Below, piece after piece: positions 1 through 7,395 of a DNA stretch of 64,000 nucleotides. The stretch is from Pseudoflavonifractor sp. MSJ-30. Its GTDB lineage: Bacteria > Bacillota > Clostridia > Oscillospirales > Oscillospiraceae. The number at the start of each line of letters is the position of its first letter. The stretch's first letter is position 1. A program made the position numbers and the translations under genes. The notes below the pieces were generated by a model. The model saw only the letters and a list, made by a program, of their open reading frames with translations, made no database searches and was not told the origin of the DNA. The stretch spans positions 1-64,000 of the forward strand of contig NZ_JAHLPU010000015.1 in NCBI RefSeq assembly GCF_018918045.1, given 5' to 3'.

Positions 1-78
1 GGCGGGACTTGAACCCGCACGTCCGCAATGAACACTAGAACCTGAATCTAGCGAGTCTACCAATTCCACCACTCGCCC
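1..78 (-). tRNA. tRNA-Leu (CAG), 3' end cut by window edge
   Basis: Read on the minus strand it starts with acceptor arm GGGCGAG, has the leucine-type D arm (GGTGGAATTGGTAGAC), an anticodon loop TTCAGGT (anticodon CAG) on a CTAGA/TCTAG stem, a long variable arm, and the T arm GCGGG-TTCAAGT-CCCGC. The acceptor 3' strand and any CCA lie beyond base 1. The class II fold with a long variable arm plus the CAG anticodon make tRNA-Leu secure. Confidence 0.95.
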
Positions 79-90
79 ATTTCTTCACTC

Positions 91-149
91 AAGCGTCAAA
101 CTCACACTTGACGCTTCGACATAATACCACGTCAGGAAGCATTTGTCAA
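91..149 (-). promoter_or_regulatory. tRNA-Leu promoter with inverted repeat at the start site
   Basis: On the minus strand TTGACA (144-149) and TATTAT (121-126) are separated by 17 bases, a near-consensus sigmaA promoter reading into tRNA-Leu. A perfect 9-bp inverted repeat, AAGCGTCAA (91-99) and TTGACGCTT (108-116), lies at the expected transcription start. It could be an operator or a hairpin at the 5' end of the tRNA precursor; the sequence alone does not decide. Confidence 0.75.
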
Positions 150-176
150 TAGTTTTTTTCGCGGGCGCAAAAGTTT

Positions 177-344
177 TCAGCTTCCACGGTTGTCCGGCGC
201 ATAAATCAGGCAGCCAAAGCCCGCTATCATAGCAAACAGGATCGCGCCCTCCAGCGCGCCGCCAAGGGCCGCCATCCGTAAAAAGCCAACGATTGCGGCC
301 AGAGCCATAACGATCACCGAGGCAACTGCCCCGCATTCTTTCAT
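177..344 (-). CDS. Small two-helix membrane protein, unknown function
   Basis: A 55-residue ORF whose ATG overlaps the stop codon of the upstream P-loop kinase gene in the motif ATGA (bases 341-344), the usual sign of translational coupling. The product is almost entirely hydrophobic: one segment about residues 6-22 and another about 28-48, with short polar ends, so it is probably a small inner-membrane protein. I do not recognise a family. Its only functional clue is co-translation with the FlaR-like kinase. It is too short for routine gene calling and could be missed, but the tight overlap and clean hydrophobic pattern favour a real gene. Confidence 0.55.
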   Translation of the reverse strand: MKECGAVASVIVMALAAIVGFLRMAALGGALEGAILFAMIAGFGCLIYAPDNRGS

Positions 345-841
345 GTCGCATTCTCCAACCGCTTTAGGAAAACATCCGCTTCTCCCCTGCTTTTGAATAC
401 GATCACCTGCCGGCCGTCTCCATACCGCTGCAACAGCGCATAGATATGGGGCAATTTGGTCTGTGGAAAAGATTCAATAAACGCCCGAAATTCCGGGTCC
501 ATCTTCTCCTCTATCCACGGCATTTCCGGTCTGGGCTTTCCGATTCGGTCCCGTACGCCCTGCAGACAGGTTTCCAGAGGGTAGTCCAGCAAAAATACCG
601 TATCGCAGCGCCGCAGACGCATTTCCATTGTCCTGCCGAAATTGCCGTCCAGAATCCATGTATTCCCGGCCATAATTTCTTCCAGCTTGCGGACAAAGGC
701 TTCTTCGGAAACAGCAGTCTTGTCCGGTTTGTGCCAGATAGAATCCAGATGATACAGCAGCAGCCCTGTGATCCGCGCCAGATGTCTGGAAAATGTTGTC
801 TTCCCGGAACCGGGACAGCCGATGATGATGACCTTCCGCAT
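341..841 (-). CDS. P-loop nucleotide kinase-like protein (FlaR / DNA topology modulation family)
   Basis: A 166-residue protein with an N-terminal Walker A (GCPGSGKTTFS, about residues 8-18) followed by the motif around LLYHLDSIWHKPD and a lid-like basic segment (RDRIGKPRPEMPW). This arrangement is typical of the small adenylate-kinase-like family annotated as topology modulation protein FlaR; the true substrate is not established. The start at 841 gives MRKVIIIGCPGSGK, matching the family; the frame stays open upstream but there runs into the tRNA-Ser gene. It lies after a terminator-like hairpin that separates it from the tRNA genes and overlaps the next small membrane ORF by four bases. 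Confidence 0.8.
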   Translation of the reverse strand: MRKVIIIGCPGSGKTTFSRHLARITGLLLYHLDSIWHKPDKTAVSEEAFVRKLEEIMAGNTWILDGNFGRTMEMRLRRCDTVFLLDYPLETCLQGVRDRIGKPRPEMPWIEEKMDPEFRAFIESFPQTKLPHIYALLQRYGDGRQVIVFKSRGEADVFLKRLENAT

Positions 842-865
842 TGCCGTTTTCACCTCATTTATAGG

Positions 866-899
866 AAAATCCGCCGCTGTTATCCAGGCGGCGGACTTT
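866..899 (-). terminator. Rho-independent terminator after tRNA-Ser(UGA)
   Basis: Inverted repeat TCCGCCGC (870-877) and GCGGCGGA (888-895) with a 10-base loop. On the minus strand it follows the tRNA-Ser CCA directly and is followed by TTTT; the plus strand also ends in T residues, so it could act both ways. Confidence 0.7.
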
Positions 900-988
900 T
901 GGCGGAGAGAGTGGGATTCGAACCCACGGCGCGTTGCCGCGTCACTGGTTTTCAAGACCAGCTCCTTAAACCACTCGGACATCTCTCC
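900..988 (-). tRNA. tRNA-Ser (UGA)
   Basis: Minus strand: acceptor GGAGAGA pairs with TCTCTCC, discriminator G, and CCA encoded at 900-902. The anticodon loop CTTGAAA sits on CTGGT/ACCAG, giving anticodon TGA, and a long GC-rich variable arm is typical of serine tRNAs. The T arm reads GTGGG-TTCGAAT-CCCAC. Confidence 0.97.
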
Positions 989-1032
989 GTAAACATATTG
1001 CCTGTTCTACTGAAAAAAGTAAAACAGGCAAA

Positions 1033-1124
1033 TGGCGGAGTGAGAGGGATTTGAACCCTCGCGCGCTTTTTAGACGCCTACTCCCTTAGCAGGGGAGCCC
1101 CTTCGGCCTCTTGGGTATCACTCC
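1033..1124 (-). tRNA. tRNA-Ser (GCU)
   Basis: Minus strand: acceptor GGAGTGA pairs with TCACTCC, encoded CCA at 1033-1035, anticodon loop CTGCTAA on CTCCC/GGGAG giving anticodon GCT, long variable arm, T arm GAGGG-TTCAAAT-CCCTC. It lies 44 bases upstream of tRNA-Ser(UGA) and is probably co-transcribed with it, so two serine isoacceptors share one transcript. Confidence 0.97.
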
Positions 1125-1156
1125 GAATGAAAAGCTATTCAGCTGACTGCCCGGAT

Positions 1157-1185
1157 ATATTAGCATATCTGGGTAGAATTGTCAA
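1157..1185 (-). promoter_or_regulatory. sigmaA promoter of the tRNA-Ser pair
   Basis: Minus-strand TTGACA (1180-1185) and TAATAT (1157-1162) with a 17-base spacer, about 25 bases before the tRNA-Ser(GCU) 5' end. Confidence 0.75.
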
Positions 1186-1195
1186 GGAGAAATTT

Positions 1196-1237
1196 GCCGA
1201 GACGATGAAGAAACGTCTCGGGAAGAAACGTCTCGGC
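1196..1237. repeat. Hairpin with internal 15-bp tandem duplication
   Basis: The 15-mer GAAGAAACGTCTCGG occurs twice back to back (1207-1221 and 1222-1236). GCCGAGACG (1196-1204) can pair with CGTCTCGGC in either copy. It lies just past the gtrA stop codon and may be its terminator, with the 3' arm duplicated; the T-run behind it is weak. Confidence 0.6.
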
Positions 1238-1243
1238 AGGAAA

Positions 1244-1660
1244 TCACTTTTTCCGGAACACCAGCAGCTTGCTGCCCACATAGTTGACGATAATGACCAG
1301 CACCTGCGTGACCAGCTTCCAGATATTGCCGTTCCCATGCAACATATCCACAGAGATGAAGAGAATCAGCGTCTCAATCAAACCGGAGGAAATGCGGGTA
1401 GCCACAAATTTGCTCAGCTCCGGCAGAACCACCTCTTTGGACCAGTCATGGCTCTGAAAGACGAAGGGCTTGTTGGTCACAAAGGCGAAGGCCACAGCCA
1501 CTACCCAGGAAATGCAGTTACTTACCGAGGCAGGCAGATGGAGCCAGTTCAGGCAGGGCAGGTAAATCAGGTAGTTGACCACCGTGGTCAGCACGCCGAA
1601 CACCAGATAGGTCACAACATCCAAATGGGCCTTCACGAAAGCCAGCAGCTTTTCTTTCAT
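1244..1660 (-). CDS. GtrA-family membrane protein
   Basis: A 138-residue protein with four predicted membrane helices (roughly residues 14-34, 40-60, 78-98 and 108-130), the core pattern of the GtrA family: a YLVFGVLTTVVNYLIY start, a VAVAFAFVTNKPFVF second helix ending in the conserved NK-x-F-V-F motif, and a KLLVFRKK tail. GtrA-like proteins are thought to help move undecaprenyl-phosphate-linked sugars across the membrane or work with cell-wall glycosyltransferases. The start at 1660 gives MKEKLLAFVK; the longer open frame upstream is unlikely because a sigmaA promoter occupies it (1688-1715). It is monocistronic. Confidence 0.85.
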   Translation of the reverse strand: MKEKLLAFVKAHLDVVTYLVFGVLTTVVNYLIYLPCLNWLHLPASVSNCISWVVAVAFAFVTNKPFVFQSHDWSKEVVLPELSKFVATRISSGLIETLILFISVDMLHGNGNIWKLVTQVLVIIVNYVGSKLLVFRKK

Positions 1661-1687
1661 TGCGTTCTCTCCCGTTGCGTTTTCTCC

Positions 1688-1715
1688 ATTATAACACCGT
1701 TTCCCGAAAAAGCAA
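1688..1715 (-). promoter_or_regulatory. sigmaA promoter of gtrA-like gene
   Basis: Minus-strand TTGCTT (1710-1715), 16-base spacer, TATAAT (1688-1693), ending 27 bases before the chosen start codon. Confidence 0.65.
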
Positions 1716-1816
1716 CCGGAAAGAAATCCTTGCCGACAATGTGTATGAAATTCCGCAGCCGGAAGCACACTATTTTATAGGTTCCTTCAAAATTCAGCGA
1801 ATTGATCATTTTCCTA

Positions 1817-1845
1817 TTGACTATCCCGTTCTATTTCGCTATTAT
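1817..1845 (+). promoter_or_regulatory. sigmaA promoter of the D-LDH gene
   Basis: TTGACT (1817-1822), 17-base spacer, TATTAT (1840-1845). GGAGG at 1870-1874 then precedes the ATG at 1883 with good spacing, fixing the start at MKVAFFD rather than the longer open frame. Confidence 0.7.
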
Positions 1846-1882
1846 TGTATCGATAAATAAATACTTTATGGAGGTTCTTCTT

Positions 1883-2875
1883 ATGAAAGTTGCTTTTTTT
1901 GATACAAAATCCTATGATGTCCCCGGCTTCGACCACTATGCCGCCGATTCCGGCCTGGAGATCAAGTATTTCGAGACCCGTCTGAACGAGGATACCGTGT
2001 CCCTGGCCGCGGGCTACGATGCCGTTTGTGTATTCGTCAACGACACCGTTTCCGCCCCTGTGGTGGAAACACTCCATGCACTGGGCGTGAAGGTCATTGC
2101 CTTGCGCTGCGCGGGCTTTAACAATGTAGATATCCGGGCCTGTCAGGGAAAGCTGCCCGTCTATCGTGTTCCCGCCTACTCTCCTTATGCCGTCGCGGAG
2201 CACGCTATGGCACTGCTTCTGACCATCAACCGCCGGACCCACAAAGCCTATATCCGCACCCGGGACTTCAACTTCAGCCTTCAGGGTCTGGCAGGCTTTG
2301 ACCTCCACGGCAAGACCGTAGGCATCATCGGCACCGGCAAAATCGGCAGGGTCTTCGCCGATATCTGCCGGGGATTCGGCATGCACATTCTTGCCTATGA
2401 TAAATTCCCGGCGGAAAACAGTGGACTCCGCTATGTGGACCTTCCCGAGCTTTTTGCCAAATCTGACATCATCTCCCTGCACTGCCCCCTGACAGAGGAA
2501 ACCAGGCACCTGATCGACGCCAAGTCCATTGCTCAGATGAAGAAGGGCGTTACCATCCTCAACACCTCCCGGGGTGGCCTCATCAACACCGAGGATCTCA
2601 TCACCGGCATCAAGGAGAAAAAGGTTGGCGCAGCCTGTCTGGATGTCTACGAAGAGGAAGGCGACTTTTTCTACGAGGATTTCTCCGGTCATATCGTTCA
2701 GGACGACAAGCTGGTGCGGCTCATCGCCATGCCCAACGTCATCGTCACCTCTCACCAGGCATTTCTGACGCAGGAGGCCCTGGACAGCATTGCCGCCACC
2801 ACCGTGGACAATCTGCAGAAGTTCTTCGCCGGCACACCTAACGCTTCCACAGAGGTCCGGTATACGATCCAATAA
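1883..2875 (+). CDS. ldhA: D-lactate dehydrogenase (2-hydroxyacid dehydrogenase family)
   Basis: A 330-residue NAD-dependent D-2-hydroxyacid dehydrogenase. It has the Rossmann motif GIIGTGKIG (G150-x-G152-x2-G155), the substrate Arg in NTSRGG (about 234), the acidic partner in DVYEEEG, and the catalytic His in TSHQAFLT (about 295). The combination with SHQAFLT and a YDKFP segment after the nucleotide fold is typical of fermentative D-lactate dehydrogenases, which reduce pyruvate to D-lactate and regenerate NAD+ in the cytoplasm. Length matches the family. It has its own promoter and a strong terminator downstream. No convincing Rex operator was found in its leader. Confidence 0.92.
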   Translation: MKVAFFDTKSYDVPGFDHYAADSGLEIKYFETRLNEDTVSLAAGYDAVCVFVNDTVSAPVVETLHALGVKVIALRCAGFNNVDIRACQGKLPVYRVPAYSPYAVAEHAMALLLTINRRTHKAYIRTRDFNFSLQGLAGFDLHGKTVGIIGTGKIGRVFADICRGFGMHILAYDKFPAENSGLRYVDLPELFAKSDIISLHCPLTEETRHLIDAKSIAQMKKGVTILNTSRGGLINTEDLITGIKEKKVGAACLDVYEEEGDFFYEDFSGHIVQDDKLVRLIAMPNVIVTSHQAFLTQEALDSIAATTVDNLQKFFAGTPNASTEVRYTIQ

Positions 2876-2971
2876 GTTTTTCCCATTCGACAAAATCCCC
2901 TTGCAAATCCCCGTGTAGATTCGCTATTCTTGACGATGGCGGACACTTCCCCCAGGATGCGACAGTCTGCC

Positions 2972-3009
2972 AAAGGCGCCGCCCCGGCTCTCCCCCGGGA
3001 CGGCGCTTT
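2972..3009. terminator. Bidirectional terminator between ldhA and the SPOCS gene
   Basis: GCGCCGCCCCGG (2976-2987) pairs with CCGGGACGGCGC (2995-3006), flanked by AAA and TTT. It lies between two converging genes and can serve both. Confidence 0.8.
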
Positions 3010-3012
3010 GTG

Positions 3013-4497
3013 TTATACCACAGGAATCAGCAGCATCCTTCCCGGCTCCGGTTCCCCTTCCAGCTTGTTGGCAGTCCGGATAGCCTCCACCGTGGAGCCG
3101 TTGTCCTTTGCCAGGTTCCAGAGGCTCCTTCCCCCCGTCCGGCACAGGATCAGCGAGGGACGGGAAGCGTCCTTGCTCTCCGGCTCTCCAAGCTCGATGG
3201 ACGTAACCACCGGTATACCGGCCCCGGCGAAGCTCGTCACCTGGAATCGGCACTCCCCCGTCACCCTTCCCGCTCCCGGACTCAGTTGGGGCCGCACCGG
3301 CTGGAGGGCGGTCAAAGCCAGCTTTGTCTGAGCGTCAGCCGCCATTTCCTTCTTCCCTTCCCAGTGCGGATGGGCGCCGTTCAGGCCCTGATCGGTTTGG
3401 TAAAGCATCTGGGTCACTCCCTGCGTCTCCAGGCTGAAGCCGTCTTCCGTGCGCTCCCAGGTGGGGATATCCCATGCGCCCCGCAGGTCTACGGCGTTGT
3501 CCGCATCCTCCGGCAGCTCTGCTTCTCCGCTGAGGCTCTCCCAACGGCGCTCCAGAATGGGGGTAAGTTCCAGGGTGTCCCAAGTCATTTTCAAGGGTCT
3601 TCTGGTGCTGTAGCCATCCTCCAGGGTCTCCGTCATGGTCACGTCGCTGAGGGCATACTGGGCCGTCAGCCCCACCCGCAGGCGGTGCTCCCCCTCTTGA
3701 TCCGTCTCTGCCTCAAAATTGGTAACGCAGAGCTGGATATCCGCTTCGCCGTCGTTCCCATAGGCCCGGTCCAACTCGATAATCTGGGAAAAAGGCAGCG
3801 TAAAGCGCTGATCCCGCGGCTTTCCCTCTCCGTCCAGCAGCAGCCCCGTGACCTCCGCGCTGCCCCGGAAGGCGATCTTATCTCCGACCACCCTCTGATC
3901 CGTCAAATTTGTAAGCACCGTGCAGGCAATCAGCTTTCCCTGCCCGTCCCCCTGAGACGCCGCGCTGTCCTCCAACGCAAAGCTCTTCTCCCCTGCCTCC
4001 GTGTACAGCCGCAGAGGATACTGCTTCCGAAGCAGCTGCACATCCTCCGGCACCTGTTCCGCCCGGTACAGTTCAGCCTGCTTCGGCATCAATGCCAGAC
4101 AGTTCAGGCCGATCCCCGCCCGCACCAGAATCTTTCTGGGAGAGACGGGCCTTGCGTCCAGTGAACGCAGAACGGTCTGCACCATCATATGCCCATCCTC
4201 GTTATTCTCCGGCAGATCCCACTTTCCCTGAAAGCTGATCCAGCCATCCAGCGCCCTGAGCTGGGAACCGTCTTCCGGCTGATAGAGGACCCATACCAAT
4301 ACGCCTCCGGCTGCCGTAAGCGTGTCGGAGCGCCATTCCTTGCTCCGCAGCACCGTCTGGCCCCAGCAGCCAATGATCCGCTCTACGTCCGGCATACCGT
4401 CCGGCAGACGGATCTGCTGGGTCTGTTCCAGATTCCTGCTGCCTGCGGCCACCGGTTCCAGATAGGAAATCGATGTGCTTTTCAATTGCATTTCCAT
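3013..4497 (-). CDS. SPOCS (DUF3794) and LysM domain protein, spore-coat/peptidoglycan associated
   Basis: A 494-residue protein with SPOCS/DUF3794-like segments, repeated through about residues 10-420 (for example VVGDKIAFRGSAEVTGLLL and the C-terminal TSIELGEPE), and a C-terminal LysM domain (about 450-494: SLWNLAKDNGSTVEAIRTANKL then PGRMLLIPVV). SPOCS domains occur in spore-coat morphogenetic proteins; LysM binds peptidoglycan. Together they suggest a protein anchored at the spore cortex or coat. No signal peptide is visible, as expected if made in the mother cell. The ATG at 4497 is preceded by GGAG seven bases upstream; the longer frame lacks such a site. Strong SPOCS plus LysM assignment, unknown exact role. 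Confidence 0.8.
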   Translation of the reverse strand: MEMQLKSTSISYLEPVAAGSRNLEQTQQIRLPDGMPDVERIIGCWGQTVLRSKEWRSDTLTAAGGVLVWVLYQPEDGSQLRALDGWISFQGKWDLPENNEDGHMMVQTVLRSLDARPVSPRKILVRAGIGLNCLALMPKQAELYRAEQVPEDVQLLRKQYPLRLYTEAGEKSFALEDSAASQGDGQGKLIACTVLTNLTDQRVVGDKIAFRGSAEVTGLLLDGEGKPRDQRFTLPFSQIIELDRAYGNDGEADIQLCVTNFEAETDQEGEHRLRVGLTAQYALSDVTMTETLEDGYSTRRPLKMTWDTLELTPILERRWESLSGEAELPEDADNAVDLRGAWDIPTWERTEDGFSLETQGVTQMLYQTDQGLNGAHPHWEGKKEMAADAQTKLALTALQPVRPQLSPGAGRVTGECRFQVTSFAGAGIPVVTSIELGEPESKDASRPSLILCRTGGRSLWNLAKDNGSTVEAIRTANKLEGEPEPGRMLLIPVV

Positions 4498-4570
4498 AGA
4501 ACTCACTCCTTCGCACCCCGGCAAATGCACTGCCTGCTCTTACTGTATGCCCGCGGTAAAACATCTATGC

Positions 4571-4720
4571 CTATCTTCCCCGCAAAACGCAGCAGCCAAT
4601 GGTCATGAGCATCAGCCCCAGCAGGACGCACAGAAAAACGGAGTTGATCCAGGTCCCCAGCAATATTCCAATGCCCAGAGCGATCATACAGAACCCGTGC
4701 AGATATCTTTTTCGACACAC
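4571..4720 (-). CDS. Possible 49-aa small membrane protein
   Basis: A GTG-started ORF, basic at the N-terminus (CRKRYLHG) and then hydrophobic in two stretches (about residues 10-22 and 26-45) ending in LRGR. A GGGGGG run 10-16 bases upstream could be the ribosome site, but that run is also the 3' arm of the liv terminator, so expression would need read-through or refolding. An internal ATG would give 38 residues. It lies 73 bases upstream of the SPOCS gene on the same strand. Not recognised; moderate-to-low certainty. Confidence 0.4.
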   Translation of the reverse strand: MCRKRYLHGFCMIALGIGILLGTWINSVFLCVLLGLMLMTIGCCVLRGR

Positions 4721-4721
4721 G

Positions 4722-4757
4722 CAAAAAACACCCCCCGCACAGTCTATGCAGAGGGTG
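4722..4757 (-). terminator. Terminator of the liv operon
   Basis: Minus strand: ACACCC arm, 18-base partly self-paired loop, GGGGTGT arm, then TTTTTT, 23 bases past the livF stop codon. Confidence 0.7.
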
Positions 4758-4779
4758 TAATTCCTATGGAAAAAATTTC

Positions 4780-5484
4780 TCAGCCGCCCAGATATGCCTT
4801 CCGGACCTCGTCGGATTTGGCAAGTTCCACGCCGGTACCGGTCAGGGTGATGGAACCGGTCTCCAGAACATAAGCCCGATCCGCAATCTGCAGGGCCTTT
4901 CTGGCGTTCTGCTCCACCAGCAGGATGGTGGTTCCGGACTTATGCAGTTCCTTGATGATGCCGAATACCTGATCCACGATAATAGGGGCAAGGCCCATGG
5001 AGGGCTCATCCAGCATCATGAGCTTGGGGTGGGACATCAAAGCCCGGGACATGGCCAGCATCTGCTGCTCGCCGCCGGACAGGGTGCCTGCCACCTGCTT
5101 ACGCCGCTCCTTCAGGCGTGGGAAATAGTTGAAGACCATTTCCAGATCCTCCTGGGAAACGGACTTGTTGATGTATGCACCCATCTCCAGATTTTCCTGA
5201 ACGGACATCTGCAAAAAGATGCGGCGTCCCTCCGGCACATGGGCCAGACCCGTGCGCAGCAGCTTATAGGCCTCCGTGTGGGTGATGTTCTGGCCGCAGA
5301 AGGTAATGGTTCCCGTCCGGGGGTGCATCAGGCCGGAGACAGTCTTCAGGATGGTGCTCTTGCCTGCGCCGTTGGCGCCGATCAGGGCCACGATTTCCCC
5401 GTCGCCCACCTCGAAAGACACGTTTTTCACCGCGTGAATGGCGCCGTAGTATACGTCAATATTCTCAACCTTCAGCATTTGCAT
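4780..5484 (-). CDS. livF: Branched-chain amino-acid ABC transporter ATPase LivF
   Basis: A 234-residue ATPase with Walker A GANGAGKST, Q-loop, the LivF-type HVPEGRRIF segment, signature LSGGEQQ, Walker B LMMLDEPSMGLAP and the H-loop replaced by the family-typical VEQN. LivF pairs with LivG to power uptake of Leu/Ile/Val through LivH and LivM. The start is set at 5484 because AGGAGG lies correctly upstream; a GTG at 5487 and an ATG at 5478 are alternatives. The gene overlaps the end of livG by 20 bases, so translation is coupled. It is the last gene of the operon. Confidence 0.93.
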   Translation of the reverse strand: MQMLKVENIDVYYGAIHAVKNVSFEVGDGEIVALIGANGAGKSTILKTVSGLMHPRTGTITFCGQNITHTEAYKLLRTGLAHVPEGRRIFLQMSVQENLEMGAYINKSVSQEDLEMVFNYFPRLKERRKQVAGTLSGGEQQMLAMSRALMSHPKLMMLDEPSMGLAPIIVDQVFGIIKELHKSGTTILLVEQNARKALQIADRAYVLETGSITLTGTGVELAKSDEVRKAYLGG

Positions 5485-6322
5485 CACCCTCCTCCTTGCC
5501 TAAGTAGGCCTCAATAACCGCGGGATTTGTCCGGATTTCGTCCGGAGTGCCCTTGGCAATGATGCGCCCGTAGTTGACCACGGCGATGGCCTCGCAGACG
5601 TTCATGACCAGGTTCATATCGTGCTCAATGAGAAAAATAGCCACATGGAAGGTATCCCGGATACGGCGGATCTGGTGCATCAGCTCCGTGGTCTCGCTGG
5701 GGTTCATACCGGCGGCAGGCTCGTCCAACAGAATAACGGACGGATTGGTCGCCAGAGCGCGGACAATCTCCAGACGGCGCTGGACGCCGTAGGGCAGACT
5801 GCCGGCCTTGGTATCGGCAAACTCCGCAAGGCCCATAAAATCCAGCAGCTCCATAGCCTTCTGGTTGGCTCTCTTCTCAGCCTTGTAGTAACCGGGCAGA
5901 TGAAGTACGCTCTCAAAGAAGGAGCACTTGATATCGTTGTGCATCCCCACCTTTACATTGTCCAGCACGGACATATCCGTAAACAGGCGGATGTTCTGGA
6001 AGGTACGGGCGATGCCGAGCTTATTGACCTTATGAACCGGCATACCCTTGATATCAATGCCGTTGACCAGTACGCTGCCCCGGGTAGGCTGGTACACGCC
6101 GGTGAGCAGATTGAAAATTGTGGTCTTGCCGGCGCCGTTAGGGCCGATGAGTCCGGATATCTCGGTGGGACCGATGGTGATATTGAAGCCGTCCACAGCG
6201 GTCAGGCCCCCGAAGTCGATGCCCAGATTCCGAACGTCCAGAACGGGCTGCTTGCCCTGGTCCTGTTCCCGGACAAAAGTAACGGTAGGCACCTTCAGAA
6301 TTTTTTTGGAATACTCATTCAT
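5465..6322 (-). CDS. livG: Branched-chain amino-acid ABC transporter ATPase LivG
   Basis: A 285-residue ATPase with Walker A GPNGAGKTT, the LivG-specific ARTFQNIRLF segment, signature LPYGVQRR (LSYGxQRR type), Walker B VILLDEPAAGMNP and IEHDM. Residues 1-30 form an N-terminal extension before the ABC fold. Start at 6322 (MNEYSKK) is supported by AGGAGG 8-13 bases upstream and overlaps the livM stop by 8 bases. It works with LivF on the cytoplasmic face of the LivHM channel. Confidence 0.94.
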   Translation of the reverse strand: MNEYSKKILKVPTVTFVREQDQGKQPVLDVRNLGIDFGGLTAVDGFNITIGPTEISGLIGPNGAGKTTIFNLLTGVYQPTRGSVLVNGIDIKGMPVHKVNKLGIARTFQNIRLFTDMSVLDNVKVGMHNDIKCSFFESVLHLPGYYKAEKRANQKAMELLDFMGLAEFADTKAGSLPYGVQRRLEIVRALATNPSVILLDEPAAGMNPSETTELMHQIRRIRDTFHVAIFLIEHDMNLVMNVCEAIAVVNYGRIIAKGTPDEIRTNPAVIEAYLGKEEGDANAEG

Positions 6323-7385
6323 GGAAAGCTGCCTCCTTCTCGTTTTTACGGAATACACCCCGCACCTTATCCGTCACCACAGAGATAATATCCTTCATCT
6401 TGGGAGACCAGGTAAAGAGCATAACCAGAATCAGAACAACGGCGTAAAGAATCATCCGGTAGTCCTGCAAACCGCGCATGGCCTCCGGCAGGATATACAG
6501 AACCGTTGCGGAGATAATGGAACCCAGAATGTTGCCCATGCCGCCCAGCACCACAAACACCAGAATGTTGATGGAGGTGTTGAAGTTAAACTTGGAGGCA
6601 GTGATGGAGCCATAGTTCATGGCATACAGCGCGCCAGCCATACCTGCCAGAAAAGCAGAAACCACAAAGGCTTTCATGCGGAAAGCGGTGACGTTAATGC
6701 CAACGGATTCCGCCGCGATCCGGTTATCCCGGACGGCCTTGATGGCCCGGCCTTCCCTGGAGTTGATCAGGTTCTGCACCACGAACAGGGTGAAGAGAAT
6801 CAGCACGAAGCCGATTGCAAAGGTAGAGAGCTTGGTAATGCCCGTAGCGCCCCGGGGACCGGAGATGATCATCTTTCCGCCCTCGGCCAGGGTCAGGCCC
6901 TCGGTCTTGAGGGTGGCGTGCAGACCGGTTTCGTCCACGCCCAGGTAGAGGTTGCCGAACACATTCTTCATGATCTCACCGAAAGCCAGGGTCACGATGG
7001 CCAGATAGTCGCCTCGCAGCCGCAGCACGGGGATGCCGATCAAAAAGCCTACAACGCCTGCCAGTACACCGCCGGCAATCATGCCCATCACCAGCCGCAG
7101 CACACCGTTCGGCACCGCTTCAGCCAGCAGGGATGTTACAACGATTCCCGTAAAAGCGCCGATTCCCATAAATCCCGCGTGGCCCAGGCTCAACTCACCG
7201 CAGATACCAACCAGCAGGTTCAGAGATACCGCCAGCACAATATAAGCGCATGCGGGCACCAGGAAGCCCTTGGTGGTGCTGTTCAGCTTTCCCTGGGTAG
7301 ACAGCACCTGCAGAATAAGAAACGCGGCTGTTACCAAAATGTAAGTGGAAGCATTTTTTACTTGATTCCGATTCAGTTTCTTCAT
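6315..7385 (-). CDS. livM: Branched-chain amino-acid ABC transporter permease LivM
   Basis: A 356-residue permease with about eight to ten hydrophobic helices and the family core ICGELSLGHAGFMGIGA, then GIPVLRLRGDYLAIVTLAFGEI, and the cytoplasmic motif REGRAIKAVRDNRIAAESVGIN that docks on the ATPase. The start at 7385 (MKKLNRNQ) lies 10 bases after the livH stop; the longer frame would overlap livH. Forms the membrane channel with LivH. Confidence 0.94.
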   Translation of the reverse strand: MKKLNRNQVKNASTYILVTAAFLILQVLSTQGKLNSTTKGFLVPACAYIVLAVSLNLLVGICGELSLGHAGFMGIGAFTGIVVTSLLAEAVPNGVLRLVMGMIAGGVLAGVVGFLIGIPVLRLRGDYLAIVTLAFGEIMKNVFGNLYLGVDETGLHATLKTEGLTLAEGGKMIISGPRGATGITKLSTFAIGFVLILFTLFVVQNLINSREGRAIKAVRDNRIAAESVGINVTAFRMKAFVVSAFLAGMAGALYAMNYGSITASKFNFNTSINILVFVVLGGMGNILGSIISATVLYILPEAMRGLQDYRMILYAVVLILVMLFTWSPKMKDIISVVTDKVRGVFRKNEKEAAFHE

Positions 7386-7395
7386 TGGACGCACC

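Noticed and set aside
85-351. 88-codon minus-strand frame over the FlaR-region small ORF
   Set aside because: Low-complexity Arg/Gly-rich product in the alternative frame of a hydrophobic ORF that has an ATGA-coupled start; it is a shadow.
1817-1882. Rex (NADH) operator before ldhA
   Set aside because: No TTGTTAA-N4-TTAACAA-like palindrome is visible; only an AT-rich leader.
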